A stretch of 64,000 bases of DNA, from contig NC_049997.1 of assembly GCF_000003815.2 (NCBI RefSeq), positions 8,822,553-8,886,552 of the forward strand, written 5' to 3'. Numbering within the stretch: the first letter of the stretch is position 1; each line of letters opens with the position of its first letter. Shown piece by piece: positions 34,800-47,252 of this stretch. Under the pieces are notes generated by a model. That model searched no databases. It was not told the origin of the DNA and was given only the letters and a program-made list of their open reading frames with translations. The stretch is from Branchiostoma floridae. Its lineage: Eukaryota; Chordata; Leptocardii; Amphioxiformes; Branchiostomatidae. The position numbers were made by a program, and so were the translations under genes.

Positions 34800-36348
34800 A
34801 TGGCGACTGAAAGTGAGCTTTACCCCCCTCCTCCTTACAATGTCGACCACCGAGAACAACCTCAAGGTTACGGGTTTCATCCGTACTACACCCAACAGCC
34901 ACCGTACAACCCACACCCACCGTACAACCAACAACCACAGTACAACCAACATCAACACCCAACAAACATGCACCCCTACGGACAACAAACAACCACTGTC
35001 GAGATTTCGGTATCTTTAAATTTCTTGCAATACGTTTGACATTTTGCCAAAATACATACACATGGCGTTTATACATTGTAGCTGGCATTGATAGGGTGGG
35101 AGGGGGTACTGGAGTATTACACGTACCAATTTTCTCTTCTTTTTTTTTCCCCTCGAATTTGTAAGGTGCTGCCGAAGGACTACTATGGCCTGTCCATTTT
35201 CACTCTCATCTGTTGCTGTCTGCCTGTCGGCGTCGCCGCTTTGATCTTTTCTTACGAGGTAAGGGCCGTTTCCATGGTAACGAGTGATTGTGATCCCACC
35301 CCTGCCACCATTTGGTAGTTTGGCAATGATCACATACAGCGCCAGTGCTTTGTCCTCAGCGAAGATATGGAAATAACTACACTGATCTTAAACGTGACTT
35401 TGATTCTATATTCACCTCAAGATGATGCGATCTACTTGAGTGATTCCACAACGTCGTTTCCAGTGGGACTTGGGTTTTAGTCTGTTTTCCTGCGTATGTT
35501 CGTCCGTGTTGTGCATACGTCATGGTAAATGTAGGCTTCAGCGAAGGAGGTGTGGTCCTTAGAAACATAGGCGACATCCGATTACTTATAGCATATCTAT
35601 TTATTTGCATCTGAAAGGCATAAAAAATGAAGCAATTAGAAAAGATGTGATTTTGATTTTTATCTGACCAATGTATCCTGTCACTGATAAAAAATGAGCT
35701 AATACTCGTCTATCACCACCTAGCTTAACAGCTGCAATCGGGTAAAATACACTTAAAAAAATGTATATATGAATTGGCCTTATAACATTATATACGTTCT
35801 GTTGTGTACATACATACATACAATGTACAAAAGATAATCTTCTGTAAAATCGCGATTTCAACGTTGGTCGGGTCTCTGGCCGAATCANNNNNNNNNNNNN
35901 NNNNNNNNNNNNNNNNNNNNNNNNNNNNNNNNNNNNNNNNNNNNNNNNNNNNNNNNNNNNNNNNNNNNNNNNNNNNNNNNNNNNNNNGTGATAGCGATTT
36001 TGCCGACGGGGCAATATCGCTATCACAGCAAACTCCCTTTCACAGCATACTCCCTTCCTGGGCATAATCCCTTTCCCGGCACAAGAGAACCCGACCAACG
36101 TTGAAAATCGCGAAACAACGCCCCCCCCCCCCCATAAAAACCAGCCCCGTTCGAAGACTGCAACGGAGTCTAAAGTTAAGTGATGTAACGTTAACGCTGT
36201 TTCTTAAATTTGTGCTTGTCAGGTACAGAGCGCGAACGCCATCGGAGACGTTCCCCGGGCCCTGAAGGCGTCCAACCGCGCCAAGATACTGAACTACGTG
36301 GCGCTCGTGCTGGGCGCTTTCTGCTGGATGCTGGTATCCAACCATTAA
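34800..36348 (+). CDS. Dispanin/CD225-family membrane protein 3, short second membrane segment
   Basis: Exons 34800-35009, 35166-35258 and 36223-36348 join in phase 0 into 142 residues. The start MATESELY is followed by PPPPY at residues 9-13, the same place as in the other two genes. Residues 28-62 are Pro/Tyr/Gln/Asn/His-rich with PPYN repeats. Exon 2 (93 nt, 24 nt shorter than in its neighbours) encodes KDYYGLSIFTLICCCLPVGV, with CCC at 86-88. Exon 3 begins VQSANAIGDVPRALKASN and ends SNH after only about 18 apolar residues, so TM2 is shorter than in genes 1 and 2. A donor-like GTATCC sits at 36334, with candidate downstream acceptors at 36829 and 38326. The real 3' end may therefore be spliced. 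An assembly gap lies in intron 2. Confidence 0.82.
35846..36174. mobile_element. Relative of the 33089 element, interrupted by an assembly gap
   Basis: The right end TTCGAAGACTGCAACGGAGT with CTAAA matches the 33089-33299 terminus. The interior is a large palindrome: ATTTCAACGTTGGTCGGG near 35860 pairs with CCCGACCAACGTTGAAAAT near 36090. Bases 35888-35987 are N; the gap sits inside the palindrome, a likely cause of assembly failure. It lies in intron 2 of dispanin gene 3. Confidence 0.65.
35888..35987. other. Assembly gap (100 N)
   Basis: A fixed-size gap inside a large palindrome in intron 2 of dispanin gene 3. Confidence 1.
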
Positions 36349-36599
36349 ATCTGACTCACATCAAAACAATCGAGGAAGTTTATAAGTCCCAGAACTTTCG
36401 TGGTGAACCTCATTGGACATACATAGAAGAAAAGAGCTAAATGAGTAATGTTAAGGTAGTATTGTTGACGTAGGTTTAAAAAGCTGCTGAAAAAGACTTC
36501 AAATTAGGGCTTACGCATCATGCATTGCCATAGACGATATATACATTTATTTCTTCTATAAAGTGATTGAAAGTGCCATTAGCATCATTAAAAACACTA

Positions 36600-36775
36600 T
36601 TGTAAACAACTACTGTCAGAACTATAATAGAAAACTACATTAAATGATTACAGTAAACAATTACAGTAAATAGAGTAAACAATAACAGAACAAGCATAGT
36701 AAACAATTACAGTAAACAATTAAACAACTATAGAAAACTACTACAATAAAAATTACAGTAAACAGCTACAACTAC
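36600..36775. repeat. Degenerate tandem repeat (ACAGTAAACAATT)
   Basis: About ten drifting units of roughly 13 bp, downstream of dispanin gene 3. Confidence 0.7.
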
Positions 36776-37749
36776 ATTTGTATTAGCTCATTATGAGGTG
36801 CCTACTTTGATTCATATATTCCTTCTCAGGTCGAGAACTACGTTTGGGAAAAACAGAGGAATTACAACATAGCAGGGAGGAGATACAAAACATAAAGAAT
36901 AATCCTGTGGGGACTAAGGTGCAAAAGTTATCAGATATAGATTAAGGAAGTATGCATAAATCCCAAATGTATAATAACCCTGGTATCCAAACATATTATA
37001 GCTGCTTATCTCTCTCTCTCTCCAAAATGGTTATTTTCGGAGAGGACGGGCAGATTCGACAACTATAAAAGGTATGGATAATCTAGATTCTATCTGCCTT
37101 TGTGTCTATAACTGTCTTAAAAGAAGCTAGAAGTTGAATCTTACTTGATATTAGTATATATAAGTATCTGTAGATGTAGTAAATACCAGTCTGGGATGAT
37201 ATCAAACTTTTGAGAGCATAAATGTACAAAAAGTATTTTATTTATCATTCTTACTATCTTTGTTCTGTCTTCCTAAAGTAGATGTAGAAGAGATGAAGAA
37301 AAAACGCCTAAAACATTTCCTCCAACGAAGGCTTTATTGTTATGTTATAGTAAGGTATATTTACCTCATTTAACCTTGATACATCTTCGGCCTGTTCCGT
37401 TTTTCAAGATTTCAAGGGTGGAGGGATTTTATTCAATTGATGAATCATCCCTTTCATGGTTACTAGCTGTCTCTCAAAGGAAGACGGTAGAAGATGGATA
37501 CAAGGTAGTCCCGAGTCGTTTTTTAAGCTGTAGAGGCAGTGGTTAGTTCTCCACTGTGTCTATGGCACGGCATTGGAAGGCTGAGTCCATCCCTAAGCTT
37601 CCACTGTTCCTCAACCGAAGTCAAGTACTTATTTTACACCGGAATGTAGAAGGATAGGTGGCAATCCCAAGGACCCGGCATATAGCCAAGAATTCCAGGA
37701 ATATCCAACATATCCCGTGACCTTAGTGGACCTCGTGTCTCCTACCTTA

Positions 37750-38062
37750 AGGTGGTATCTCACTGCACTTGGGGCACCGGTGCGACACTGCGGGGTACGT
37801 TCACTGTGGCAATGCCGTGTTAATTTCGCGAATTTTGATAATCTAGATATTACTCTGTCTTCGTGTCTACCTTGTCCCCCCAACGACCTGGAGGTCAAGG
37901 GACTAGGTAGGTAGATATTACGTAATAGGTAAAAGTACGACTTAGAAGACAGCAAAATACATAAAACGGAACAAAATTCGTTGTTTATCTCTGAAATTCG
38001 TTGAGTCATCTACGAACCCCGCAGTGCCGCAACGGTGCCCCAAGTGCAGTGAGAGTCCACCT
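37750..38062. mobile_element. MITE family A with TTA flanks
   Basis: AGGTGGTATCTCACTGCACT at the left pairs with AGTGCAGTGAGAGTCCACCT at the right. TTA lies at 37747-37749 and 38063-38065, supporting a 3-bp target duplication. It carries about 80 bp of extra sequence (near 37850-37915) compared with other members. Confidence 0.82.
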
Positions 38063-38731
38063 TTAGTCACTCGGCCATTCCTCGCCACAAGAAAGACCGC
38101 CACGAAATGCATGAGACTGAATTTTAGGGATGGGCAACGGTACAATGTTTCCAATCACAAGTTTTCACAGATTAGGTCCTGGTTCAGGTCCGGCCCTGGA
38201 CCTGATCCTCTGGACCTGAACCATATCTGTACCTGAATTTTCTGTACCGATACCCACCCGTACTGATGTTACTTAAGTTATTACAAGTATTATAAGAGAG
38301 ATTATGGGACGTCTTTGATTTTGCAGGTGAATGACTGGTACATCTAAGGAGTGATTAACAGCAACAAAATTAAATATGCTAATTGACTAATACTTGAAGA
38401 TTAAGCGTAAATGAATCTGAAAGAAATCGTAATGATCTTGGATTACTGACTACCAACACGAGTAATTATTGTCATAGTTAGATATTCAAGTGTTTTGCCA
38501 TTAAACGATATAACTGCCATCCGTAGCCATATCAATCACAAAACAAAACACAATCTCGGGAAATATGCATAGGGAGGATTATAAACTTATTAAGTAATAG
38601 ATAAATACAGTTTTTATGACAGTAAATCAACCACATCGTACAGGATAGGGACGTGAATGTCTGTCATATTGGGGAAAAAAACTATCCTCTCATAACTACA
38701 TAAATACTACATAAGTGGCTATAATTTGGGC

Positions 38732-38865
38732 GAATGAATGAATGAATGAATGAATGAATGAATGAATGAATGAATGAATGAATGAATGAATGAATGAATG
38801 AATGAATGAATGAATGAATGAATGAATGAATGAATGAATGAATGAATGAATGAATGAATGAATGA
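38732..38865. repeat. (GAAT)n microsatellite, about 33 units
   Basis: A pure run of about 134 bp with no interruption, the longest and probably the youngest microsatellite here. Confidence 0.95.
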
Positions 38866-39819
38866 TACTTAGTATACGTTTACCCTCACCGTGAAAACAG
38901 AAATCAGTGCTGGAATCCGTGTTGACGCTCATGAATATGCTTAGCTGCTAGCGATGTACCCAAATCACAAAGGATCTTGGTCATGGCTATAGGCGCGTAT
39001 TACAACTGATTACGTGCTGCATACCTTTGTAGTTAATACTTTGATATAGTGTCTTATCGCTTAGTTGCAGCCGCACCATGCGCACTAGTAGCGTCAAAAC
39101 TGACGTGTAGCTAAAGAAACATACACACACAGAAGAACTCCGCATATGACACATACAAAGCCCCCGGCGGCTTGTGGCCTTGATGGCGAATCGTTTCGAC
39201 GGTTGTCATTTCAAAACGTGTCACAAAGAAGTTTGCAACTTTGGCATGCTAGCGAAAACTTGTAGCCAACAGTCTTGCTGTAGTGCTGCTTACTTCCGCC
39301 AGATGTCGCTGGCACACTGGTCGTTGTTGAGACAGTGTGGGATCAAGGACAATACATAGAAGTCCTACACTATGTCATTGGTGGTATTAAAACTCTGTGA
39401 TCATTTGTTCGCGCTATCGGTGAAACCCAGTGATTGATAGTGGTTAATCAAGGTTTCTAAACAACAGTCAAAGTTACATTTGAACTCTGGAACACAATGT
39501 TTCCAGTTCGAAAATATCATGATCTATCATAATTTTGAAATATAATATTGAGCTATAACATACTATATCATACGCTCATGTGCGTCTGATATCAACCATC
39601 TGGGCCTATACTATACCAGTAGCAGAAGCCTGAAACCAAAGCCCCACAGTCATCAATAAATAATTACTGCTAATGATTGGGACAAAAACGCACCCTTCCC
39701 ACCTTAATCATTCAAATATCTGATCATTACAGATTTTGTCACAACCTACCAACACATCAAATGTGATCCATCCAGCCGACCTGTATAAAACAACATAAAT
39801 CTTTCATGACCGTTCCCTG

Positions 39820-40112
39820 GATAGTTGACTCAGTTTTGGCGGGAAGTCACGGGATGACTCAATGGCGCGCCATTCCATTCTGATGACGTTTCCTTCTCTG
39901 ATTGGTCAGTTTTTGATGACGCACTTTGCCCCACACGACTCGACCCGCCTTTGGCAGTGCGTATTTTAGTTTCGCCATATCTGCAACGTTACAAGAACCC
40001 GAACATATTTTCTCCATTTTGCGGACAATTTTAGAAGGATTTTGACCGGCATAGGGCGTAAAGGACTCCTCAAGCCGTTTTCGTAGAGTAGTGCTGCAAG
40101 AAATTTCGAAAG
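39820..40112 (+). promoter_or_regulatory. Promoter and non-coding first exon of the 7TM gene
   Basis: A compact cluster of recognisable sites includes TGACTCA (AP-1 type) at 39826 and 39855, an E2F-like TTTTGGCGGGAA at 39834-39845, a CRE-like TGATGACGTT at 39881 and an inverted CCAAT box (ATTGG) at 39901. About 200 bp later a donor AAAG/GTAGGT cuts at 40112. A strong acceptor (TTTTCCTCAG, ending 47154) opens the exon that carries the start codon at 47253. The first exon and its link to the gene are inferred from position and splice signals. Confidence 0.55.
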
Positions 40113-40884
40113 GTAGGTATTTGATAGAGAAATTTCGGGTTAAAATGTTGTAATTTCGTCTAGGAAATTAGGTAACACCCGGTATAACGTTATGTGTGTA
40201 GCATGTGTTCATTACGATATTTTCCGGCCAATCTATGATGTAAATTCTGTACGTTTGCTACGTGTTGGATTGAATTCTATATACAAAACAAAGGCGGGAT
40301 ACAATACTCTATGTTACGAAATCCACACATTGTTTTTGTTATTGTGGAAGTTCATGTTTGTAAACAAGTGTCCTAGGCTTGCTGAATCATGGGTGGGGAG
40401 GGGGGCGATTGTTGTTGTTGTTGTTGGGTTGTTGTGTATCTCGTGATGCCCAGAGTAGAAGGATTTTGTTACTTTATCCAAGGAGATTGGAAGTGAGTCT
40501 GTCTATGTGTGTGTGTGTGTCGTTGTCTGTCACTGTACACGTGTATGTGCATGTGTGTGTGTATCATATGACGTTGTATGTGTGTCATTAGCTATGTCAC
40601 TATAATTTTCTTACAAATTTAATGTTACATCATATCAATGACATATTTTTGCCTACACGTACTGATCGAGATAAAGGTGACAAGTCTCTTATGGTGTTGA
40701 TGTTATTGTTTTTCTCATGTTGATCCAAAATTGTTGTTTTCCTTGACTGATGGCATGTTCCTCGGTCCTTCCAGTTTCATGCTGTAGCAATACTATTATA
40801 GTAGTTATCACCCTTGTCACGAGTTACCTTACATTACATAAGATTTACCGGGTAAATAATTAAAAAGGGAAGTTACCACCAGCC

Positions 40885-42169
40885 CAGGGCTTTAGCCAGC
40901 TCGAAATTTTTTTCCGTCAGCCCAATTTTCATTGACGGAAAAATCCTTCCGAAAATTATTTTTTTCCGTCATCGTTTATTATTTTCCGTCATTGACTACA
41001 AAATCTAAACAAAACAATGTCTGCCTCGTGCGATCATTATCACGCCCTTCCGTAACGTCACCATTCACAACGTCAAATAACACACGCACGCACAGAATTG
41101 AAGCAAACCTGATTAAAGTTTATTGAATAAAAAAGATCTACTACCTGATGAATTCCTATAATAAAAGAAACTTTACTTATTAGTCTCCGTCTCCTTCAAT
41201 GGGTAATGGCAAAGCTAGTTCGCATACTTCGTAGTCTTTGATAGTCTTGGTCATCGGAAGACAGCGTCAGCGAAAGGACTTCACGAGTCGTGCTACGAAT
41301 TTGTCAACGTAGGTCAAGGTAGGTAATATTTTACTTCATAACCTACACAATGGTTTCCTATATCGTCAATTGAAAGTTACTTGTATACTTACGACATAAA
41401 AGGACAACACTAGTCGACGTAACATTCACTGAATTTCACTCAAAATTATGGACTCAGCACCAGCAACAAAATGGCCGCTAGCAACAACAAGTGCTACGTC
41501 ATCTTCTGGGTGAAAGTTCGTAGGAACGTACCGTCGGACCAGTTTAGTCTTTTGTCATGTAACACTTAGCGCATGTTGTTTCCGTAAGACGCCCGTTGTT
41601 TACTTTATTTTATTGTCATGTAACAGTTAGCCCATACGTTGCGCTTGTAAGACGCTCGATGTTTATTTTATTCTATTGTCATGTAACAGTTAGCGCAAGT
41701 TGGGCCCGTTCCCGCGCCGTTGTTTATGCCACGTAGCAGTATGTCGGAGTCCGGCCAGTCGGCCCCGTTCTTTATGTAAATTCATTTTATTGTTATGTTA
41801 CAGTTAGCACATGTTGTTTAACATTAAAAGTAAACAAAAACGCATATAACAGACTTCAACTGAGACCTTCTGGCGCCGGTGGTCATGGCGCGTCAATTTT
41901 CCCGCCCAGTGTATTCTTTTAATGCAAATAACGCCGGCGCTTGCCGTGCGCTGGGAAAAATCGGCCCGCGGGTTTTTTGGCGTGGTTTTCGCGGCAGTTT
42001 TTCTGGTGTTTGGGCGTGGTATAGCCGTACTTTATTTAAATTCAGGAGATTTCATATCTTTCTCCGTGATTTTTTTCCGTCAAGGTTGACGGAATGGTTT
42101 AATTTTTTTCCGTCACAGGCAGCAAATTTCCGTCAATTGACGGAAAAACGGACGCTGGCTAAAGCCCTG
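40885..42169. mobile_element. hAT-like non-autonomous element, perfect 8-bp target duplication
   Basis: The ends CAGGGCTTTAGCCAGC and GCTGGCTAAAGCCCTG are exact inverted repeats of 16 bp. They are flanked by CACCAGCC at 40877-40884 and 42170-42177. Eight-bp duplications and CAGGG termini fit the hAT superfamily. Subterminal TTTCCGTCA motifs cluster at both ends, as transposase-binding repeats often do. The interior has four tandem-like units around GTCATGTAACAGTTAGCGCA (about 41556-41820). No transposase frame is seen. Sited in intron 1 of the 7TM gene. Confidence 0.88.
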
Positions 42170-42335
42170 CACCAGCCTGATTAAACATGTGACCGCCCAT
42201 TTCTACTAGAGCCAGAGCAACCTAGATAATTAAATAAAATTTCAATTCAAAGTGTTTTTGTTAATTTTTTTTTACAGGGGGCATTATAAAGTAAGTATTA
42301 TAAAATGAAAGATATAAAGGGATAAGTTGCTTACA

Positions 42336-42377
42336 GCAAGGAGGTTGAAAAATCATTAAATGTTTTAACCTCCTTGC
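42336..42377. repeat. Short hairpin repeat (GCAAGGAGGTT)
   Basis: Arms GCAAGGAGGTT and AACCTCCTTGC enclose a 20-bp AT-rich loop. Confidence 0.6.
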
Positions 42378-43472
42378 TTACAGGTACTGTACCCTACTTC
42401 CCTTGATCTCCGAGCAGAGGTTCAGCTCTAGCTGTTTTTAAGATGTTTTTTCCGGGGTTTTCGATTTCTTTATATGTCAGCCCAAAGACATTAAAAAATA
42501 GCACAAAATAGAAAGCCTGATAAAAATGCATTGAAGACAAAAAACAACCTCCGAACCTCTGCTTGGACGAGAGTAGTACCCAAGTGCCAACAAAACTTTA
42601 TACAGTTTATTCAAAAAGGTCAAAGAAAATGCAAGATGCTGATTATAGAGTATAGACGTTAAGATGATTTTATAATGTTGTAATCCAAAACATCAAGAAA
42701 CATTTAATGTAATACATAAACACCGTGTTTATGTATACACCTACATACGTGTTTAAAACATGTATGTAGGTGTACTATAATGTACATGAGACTTTGTTAC
42801 CAGGGTTATAGTAGGGTCAGACATGACTAGAATCACCAATGAGGCATGCATGGCTATGTACATGTAAGGTGTGGCCCACTTATCTCCCTGTAGAATGGTC
42901 CTTGCCCCTTTTCATAATAATTTATGTAATATGTTCAACACACAGTGAGAGAAATCACAAACATACACTTTGGACTGGCACGTAGACCATAGATGTTTTT
43001 CCCAACATGGTTTGTTTTGTGGGGCATGCAAATTGTGTCCGCTTACTCAGCCAATCACGGAGCTGGAAAATGGGGTAAACAGATACAGTATCATTGTTCC
43101 TGCTAGCATGGTCACATGGAAGCACATGCATGTGTAGGTACATGCCTGGTACCTCTAGCACATTAACTGTTGGTACCTTTGTGGTTAGAAGGGGCAGTTA
43201 CCTGTACCTGTATGCTGTACCTACCTCAAGGCTGTAGCTGCAAGTAGATACCCGAGAGACACTGGAGACTGTAAGTTTCTGACATTGGTGTGACATTTTG
43301 ATAGTGTAATTAGAGATGCTGTCTTGATATGGTGTTGGGTGTTGCATAGGGTTGCATGAAGTTTGACTCCCTAAGGCTGTAGGGTATTTTATCTTTAAGA
43401 TTCATTTATACAAGTTGTGCTCTTCATAGTGGTCCTGAAGGCCAAAGTGTATAACTACATACATGCAATATT

Positions 43473-43568
43473 TAGCCTGGATACCAGACCCTAGCCCGAT
43501 CTCAAAAACATCTATTGTGTACATGATAGATATTTTTGAGATCAAGCCAGAGTCTGGTATCCAGGCTA
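43473..43568. mobile_element. Foldback element (TAGCCTGGNTACCA family)
   Basis: TAGCCTGGATACCAGACCCT at the left pairs with AGAGTCTGGTATCCAGGCTA at the right. An inner pair, ATCTCAAAAACATCTAT and ATATTTTTGAGAT, extends the stem. In intron 1 of the 7TM gene. Confidence 0.82.
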
Positions 43569-46228
43569 AGCAATATTATGTTGCCACATTGTTTATATTT
43601 GTAAGGCTTTACTATGTATACCTTATGTATACGGAAGTACATTATATCAGGAAGGCGCAGTATATTTCAACCTTCAGTGTAATGAAGAATGAATATTATA
43701 AGAAATTGTAGACAGAAAAGCTTTACTTTGAGACTCCAGCTTCTATATGCAGCTATTGTGGATCTGGATAAATTCTGGCATGGGCAACACCCTTCTTGTT
43801 GGTGTAGTACAAATGTATGCCCAGGAACTGGTTCTGTGCAGTTATTGCTGGCTCCACATGATCGAGACTTTCTGTGATATATTCTTCTCCCTGAACTTGG
43901 CAGGACCAGGGTTCTAGCTAGTGCATTTTTAGCGTGACGGGCCACTACCAACACTCTGAAATGAAGACCACATCGCTAATTTTCAACTAGTGTAGTGGTA
44001 CTTTGCTATCATTTACTTGTTGAAAAATGTCCAATCAAATATGAAAAAAGATATGCCACTCCAAACTGACCTTCAAAAAGTCCTTCAAAGTACATGTGAT
44101 ATTATTAACATAATTACAGTAAGTCTCCTAGAGACTCTACATTTTCAAAATCTCACCGTGGAACGGCCAAGACCCCCCTTCCACAGCATTCTTGCCATTG
44201 CTAAAATAAAATCCTGGCTAGAACCCAGACTGTCTGATATTGTGGTACAATATTGTAGCTATTTAAATGTAGATGGTTGATCCCTGGAAAACTGGAGGGC
44301 AGCCAAAGTCTCACACATCTTTGATTAAGTCTCTTTCTATAGGAGGCTTGAGATCCACTAGTATAATGGGACTCCAAAGGTTAAGTTGTTTCACAGCTGT
44401 ATACATGTGGCTGTAGTTTGGAACCAATTTTGTATTTTCTCTGTGATACATTGTACATGTTTATGTATGGTAGATTCAGTGAGCTAACTTTACGGTACCA
44501 CTTAACTTAAGTCATGAGTATGTTTTAATGTCAGTTAAAACAAATCCAGCAATCATTTACAAAGACCGGCATCTTTTGGAGTGTGTGTTGAATTTTTGGT
44601 AGAATTAACACTACAAATACTGATAATTTGCAAATATTTAATAATAGTACAGAGAGCATGACACCATTGATTGCAAGTTCTGAACTTTGTCCCACGCCTT
44701 GTTACTTAACTAACGATGGTATGGAACTAGGTTCTCTGTTTTGGACTTCAGCCATGTTTGTTAACTACAGTGGAACCAGGCATTGTTTCTTACCAACTTA
44801 TTGCTGTAGTAACTAAAACTTAGATAAAGCTCAGTCATGACCTACTTGTGTGAGTCTTTATTTACATAAAAGGTTTGAAAAGTTTTGTAAGAGAAAGGTA
44901 CATTAAAATATATTTGTATAAAACAAGATACTACAACTTTTAAATTACTAGTAAGCATTTGTACTCATATTCAACTCCCACTGACGTTTTAAAATTGTAT
45001 CTTCATGTTCGTTCGTTCCTCCCATAGCCTTTTAATCTTCATGTAAACAACACTAAACTTGACTGTAGAAACTTGGTAGAAATGACTTTGAACTCTACTG
45101 ACTGAATAGTGATGAACCTCTTCAACAATACTCTACTTCACTCTAGTCTTGTCCTTTTTCTTGGACAGGTAAACCCAAAAATGTATGGTTCTACATAAAA
45201 AATGTATGAACAACTGCCGATATAATCATTGTATAGTTGGTCCCAGATTCGGTCCATTGATTTATTTCATGTCCGTTTTTTCGGACTGGTCCAACATTAG
45301 CTAAGAAAACTAGTCTTGTACTGGTATGTACTGGTACCCACCCTAGTCCCACTCTTGGCACAGGCTCAAGGTAGTGAAACTGATATGAGAGAGCGAAAGT
45401 TGTGATGACTCATACTGCGTGACCTGCCTTGAGTTTCACATCCTCATTAACGCTCTCCTGTGTACCTCTGATAGACAGTCGCTTCCTTTCCTGTCTCACC
45501 TTATTAAGTAACGGTCTTCATTGAAGGTAAAATGTTTATCTTATCTCTTTGATTCAGGCAGTTGAAAATCCTTGGCTTGCTTTTATGATGCCAAGTAGCA
45601 GTTCAGTTGAGAGATTGGATGGATGTGATTTTGGGTTTTGTTTCACTAGTCTGATTGTGTGGAGGTTGTTTTTGTAAATTGATCTTGTAGGATTGTTAGC
45701 TGGTGTTTTTGTTTACAAATTTGGATTGCAAGCTACATTGTTGAGTAATCTGCACTTGTGATTAAAAAGAAGGATGCAAAACATGCAAATCAGGATGTGA
45801 CTGATTGTGAGGGTTGTACCATGATGAATTTTCCATAATTTAAAAATTATGATACTTGACTTACATCATCTTTAATTTTAACAATAAAACTCATGTAGCT
45901 AAGCTATGATAGCCCGTGGGAAAGTAAATATGAGCTCTGTGACTTCAATTCTTTGTCAATATTTGCAACCACGCATGTTTATATCCGGTGAATCTAGATT
46001 GATTATCAAGAGTCTTCTCTAATCGTTGAACTGTAATTGATAGATATTAATGATTAATATTAAACAGGGTCAAAGTCAGCTGTCTGTTTCAAAATGTCTA
46101 AGGACACGCCCAGTCCCCAGTGTCACATCGTAAAACTGCACAGCAGGAAAATGGCTCGCCGGATAAGTTTGTGAGCTCATTAGAGGACATTTTTGTCTGA
46201 CGTGCTTTCCTTTACTGCCCAGTTTTTA

Positions 46229-46363
46229 TAATCTCCAAGCAGATCCTACAGTGTCATAAGATAGTATCAAAGCTGGCCAAGGAGTATAGCCGGCCAAAGG
46301 GAGTCAAACGGGCATGGTGGGTTTGATACTATATTACGCCACCGTGGATCTGCTTGGAGATTA
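46229..46363. mobile_element. Foldback MITE
   Basis: TAATCTCCAAGCAGATCC at 46229-46246 and GGATCTGCTTGGAGATTA at 46346-46363 are exact inverted repeats. An inner pair, TAGTATCAAA and TTTGATACTA, lengthens the stem, with a GGCCGGC-like loop around 46275-46300. Confidence 0.8.
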
Positions 46364-47252
46364 CAGTTTTTAGTGATCAGCTTATGTTCACTGATCGCTG
46401 AGACCATTCAATGTAGCGATTGATATTTATGCAAAAAAATACTCTCCCCTAGTGAGTGACGGTTTTGAAATTTGGTGATGGTGTTACGATCAATAAAATT
46501 GGCAATGGTTTCATGTCGCAGCTTTACTTGTGTTTCAGCAGACATCCATGTACATGTTCTAGCTTTCCTAGAAGCCCTGGTCCCAGACAAACTTGAACTA
46601 GAGCCAAGTATAGGTTTTAGTGAGTCAATGTCGTATGCGTTACTGAAACTGAAAGGTCATTGCTGATAAAATTAGCATAAATACACACGCAATGTCTGCT
46701 GCTGGGTACCATACTAGCGACATCTTGGTGTGAAGAAATAATGATTCTAGTATTGTTAAAATAGGCTTTTTCAGATCAATGTTGCTTAGAAATTGTATGT
46801 CCTACAGTGCATTTGCAGATACTTTTCTGTTAGTGTTACCAATATAGCCAAATGTACTATGGTCAATATTCTTGCGCAGCCATTTTGCTTTTGACTACAT
46901 TTTAGTACTAAAAGCTTGTGTGTGGAACAGTGGAAAATATTACTCTATTCTGGAAGTATAATTTTCTTCCAGCACATTTGTGTTTCTATTATGATAGAAA
47001 TGTTTATTTTGCTGTACTTATTGTATTTTGAGAACTTATTGATTCATACTTCTAAGTAGAAGATGTTTGTTTTGACTTTTTGTGTGCAAGAAAATGAACT
47101 TTTCAATAAAAGATTAGCACTGAATATGTCTTTTCCTGTCTATATTTTCCTCAGAAGTGCCCTGCAGTCTACATTCATTGCCAGTCTACCAGTGAAATCA
47201 TGTAACAAGAGATATACAACATAGTACCTCAACTTTCTCGAAACTGTCAATC

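Larger units (their letters stand above)
42600..47150. other. Intron 1 of the 7TM gene, no other gene seen
   Basis: Apart from the foldback elements listed separately and a small palindrome near 42734-42773 (TACACCTACATA and TATGTAGGTGTA), the region shows only short frames without splice context or domains. Confidence 0.4.

Noticed and set aside
38696-38932. Frame coding an IHSF repeat on the minus strand
   Set aside because: It is a pure GAAT microsatellite read in frame. The similar frame at 25744-25953 is the same artefact.
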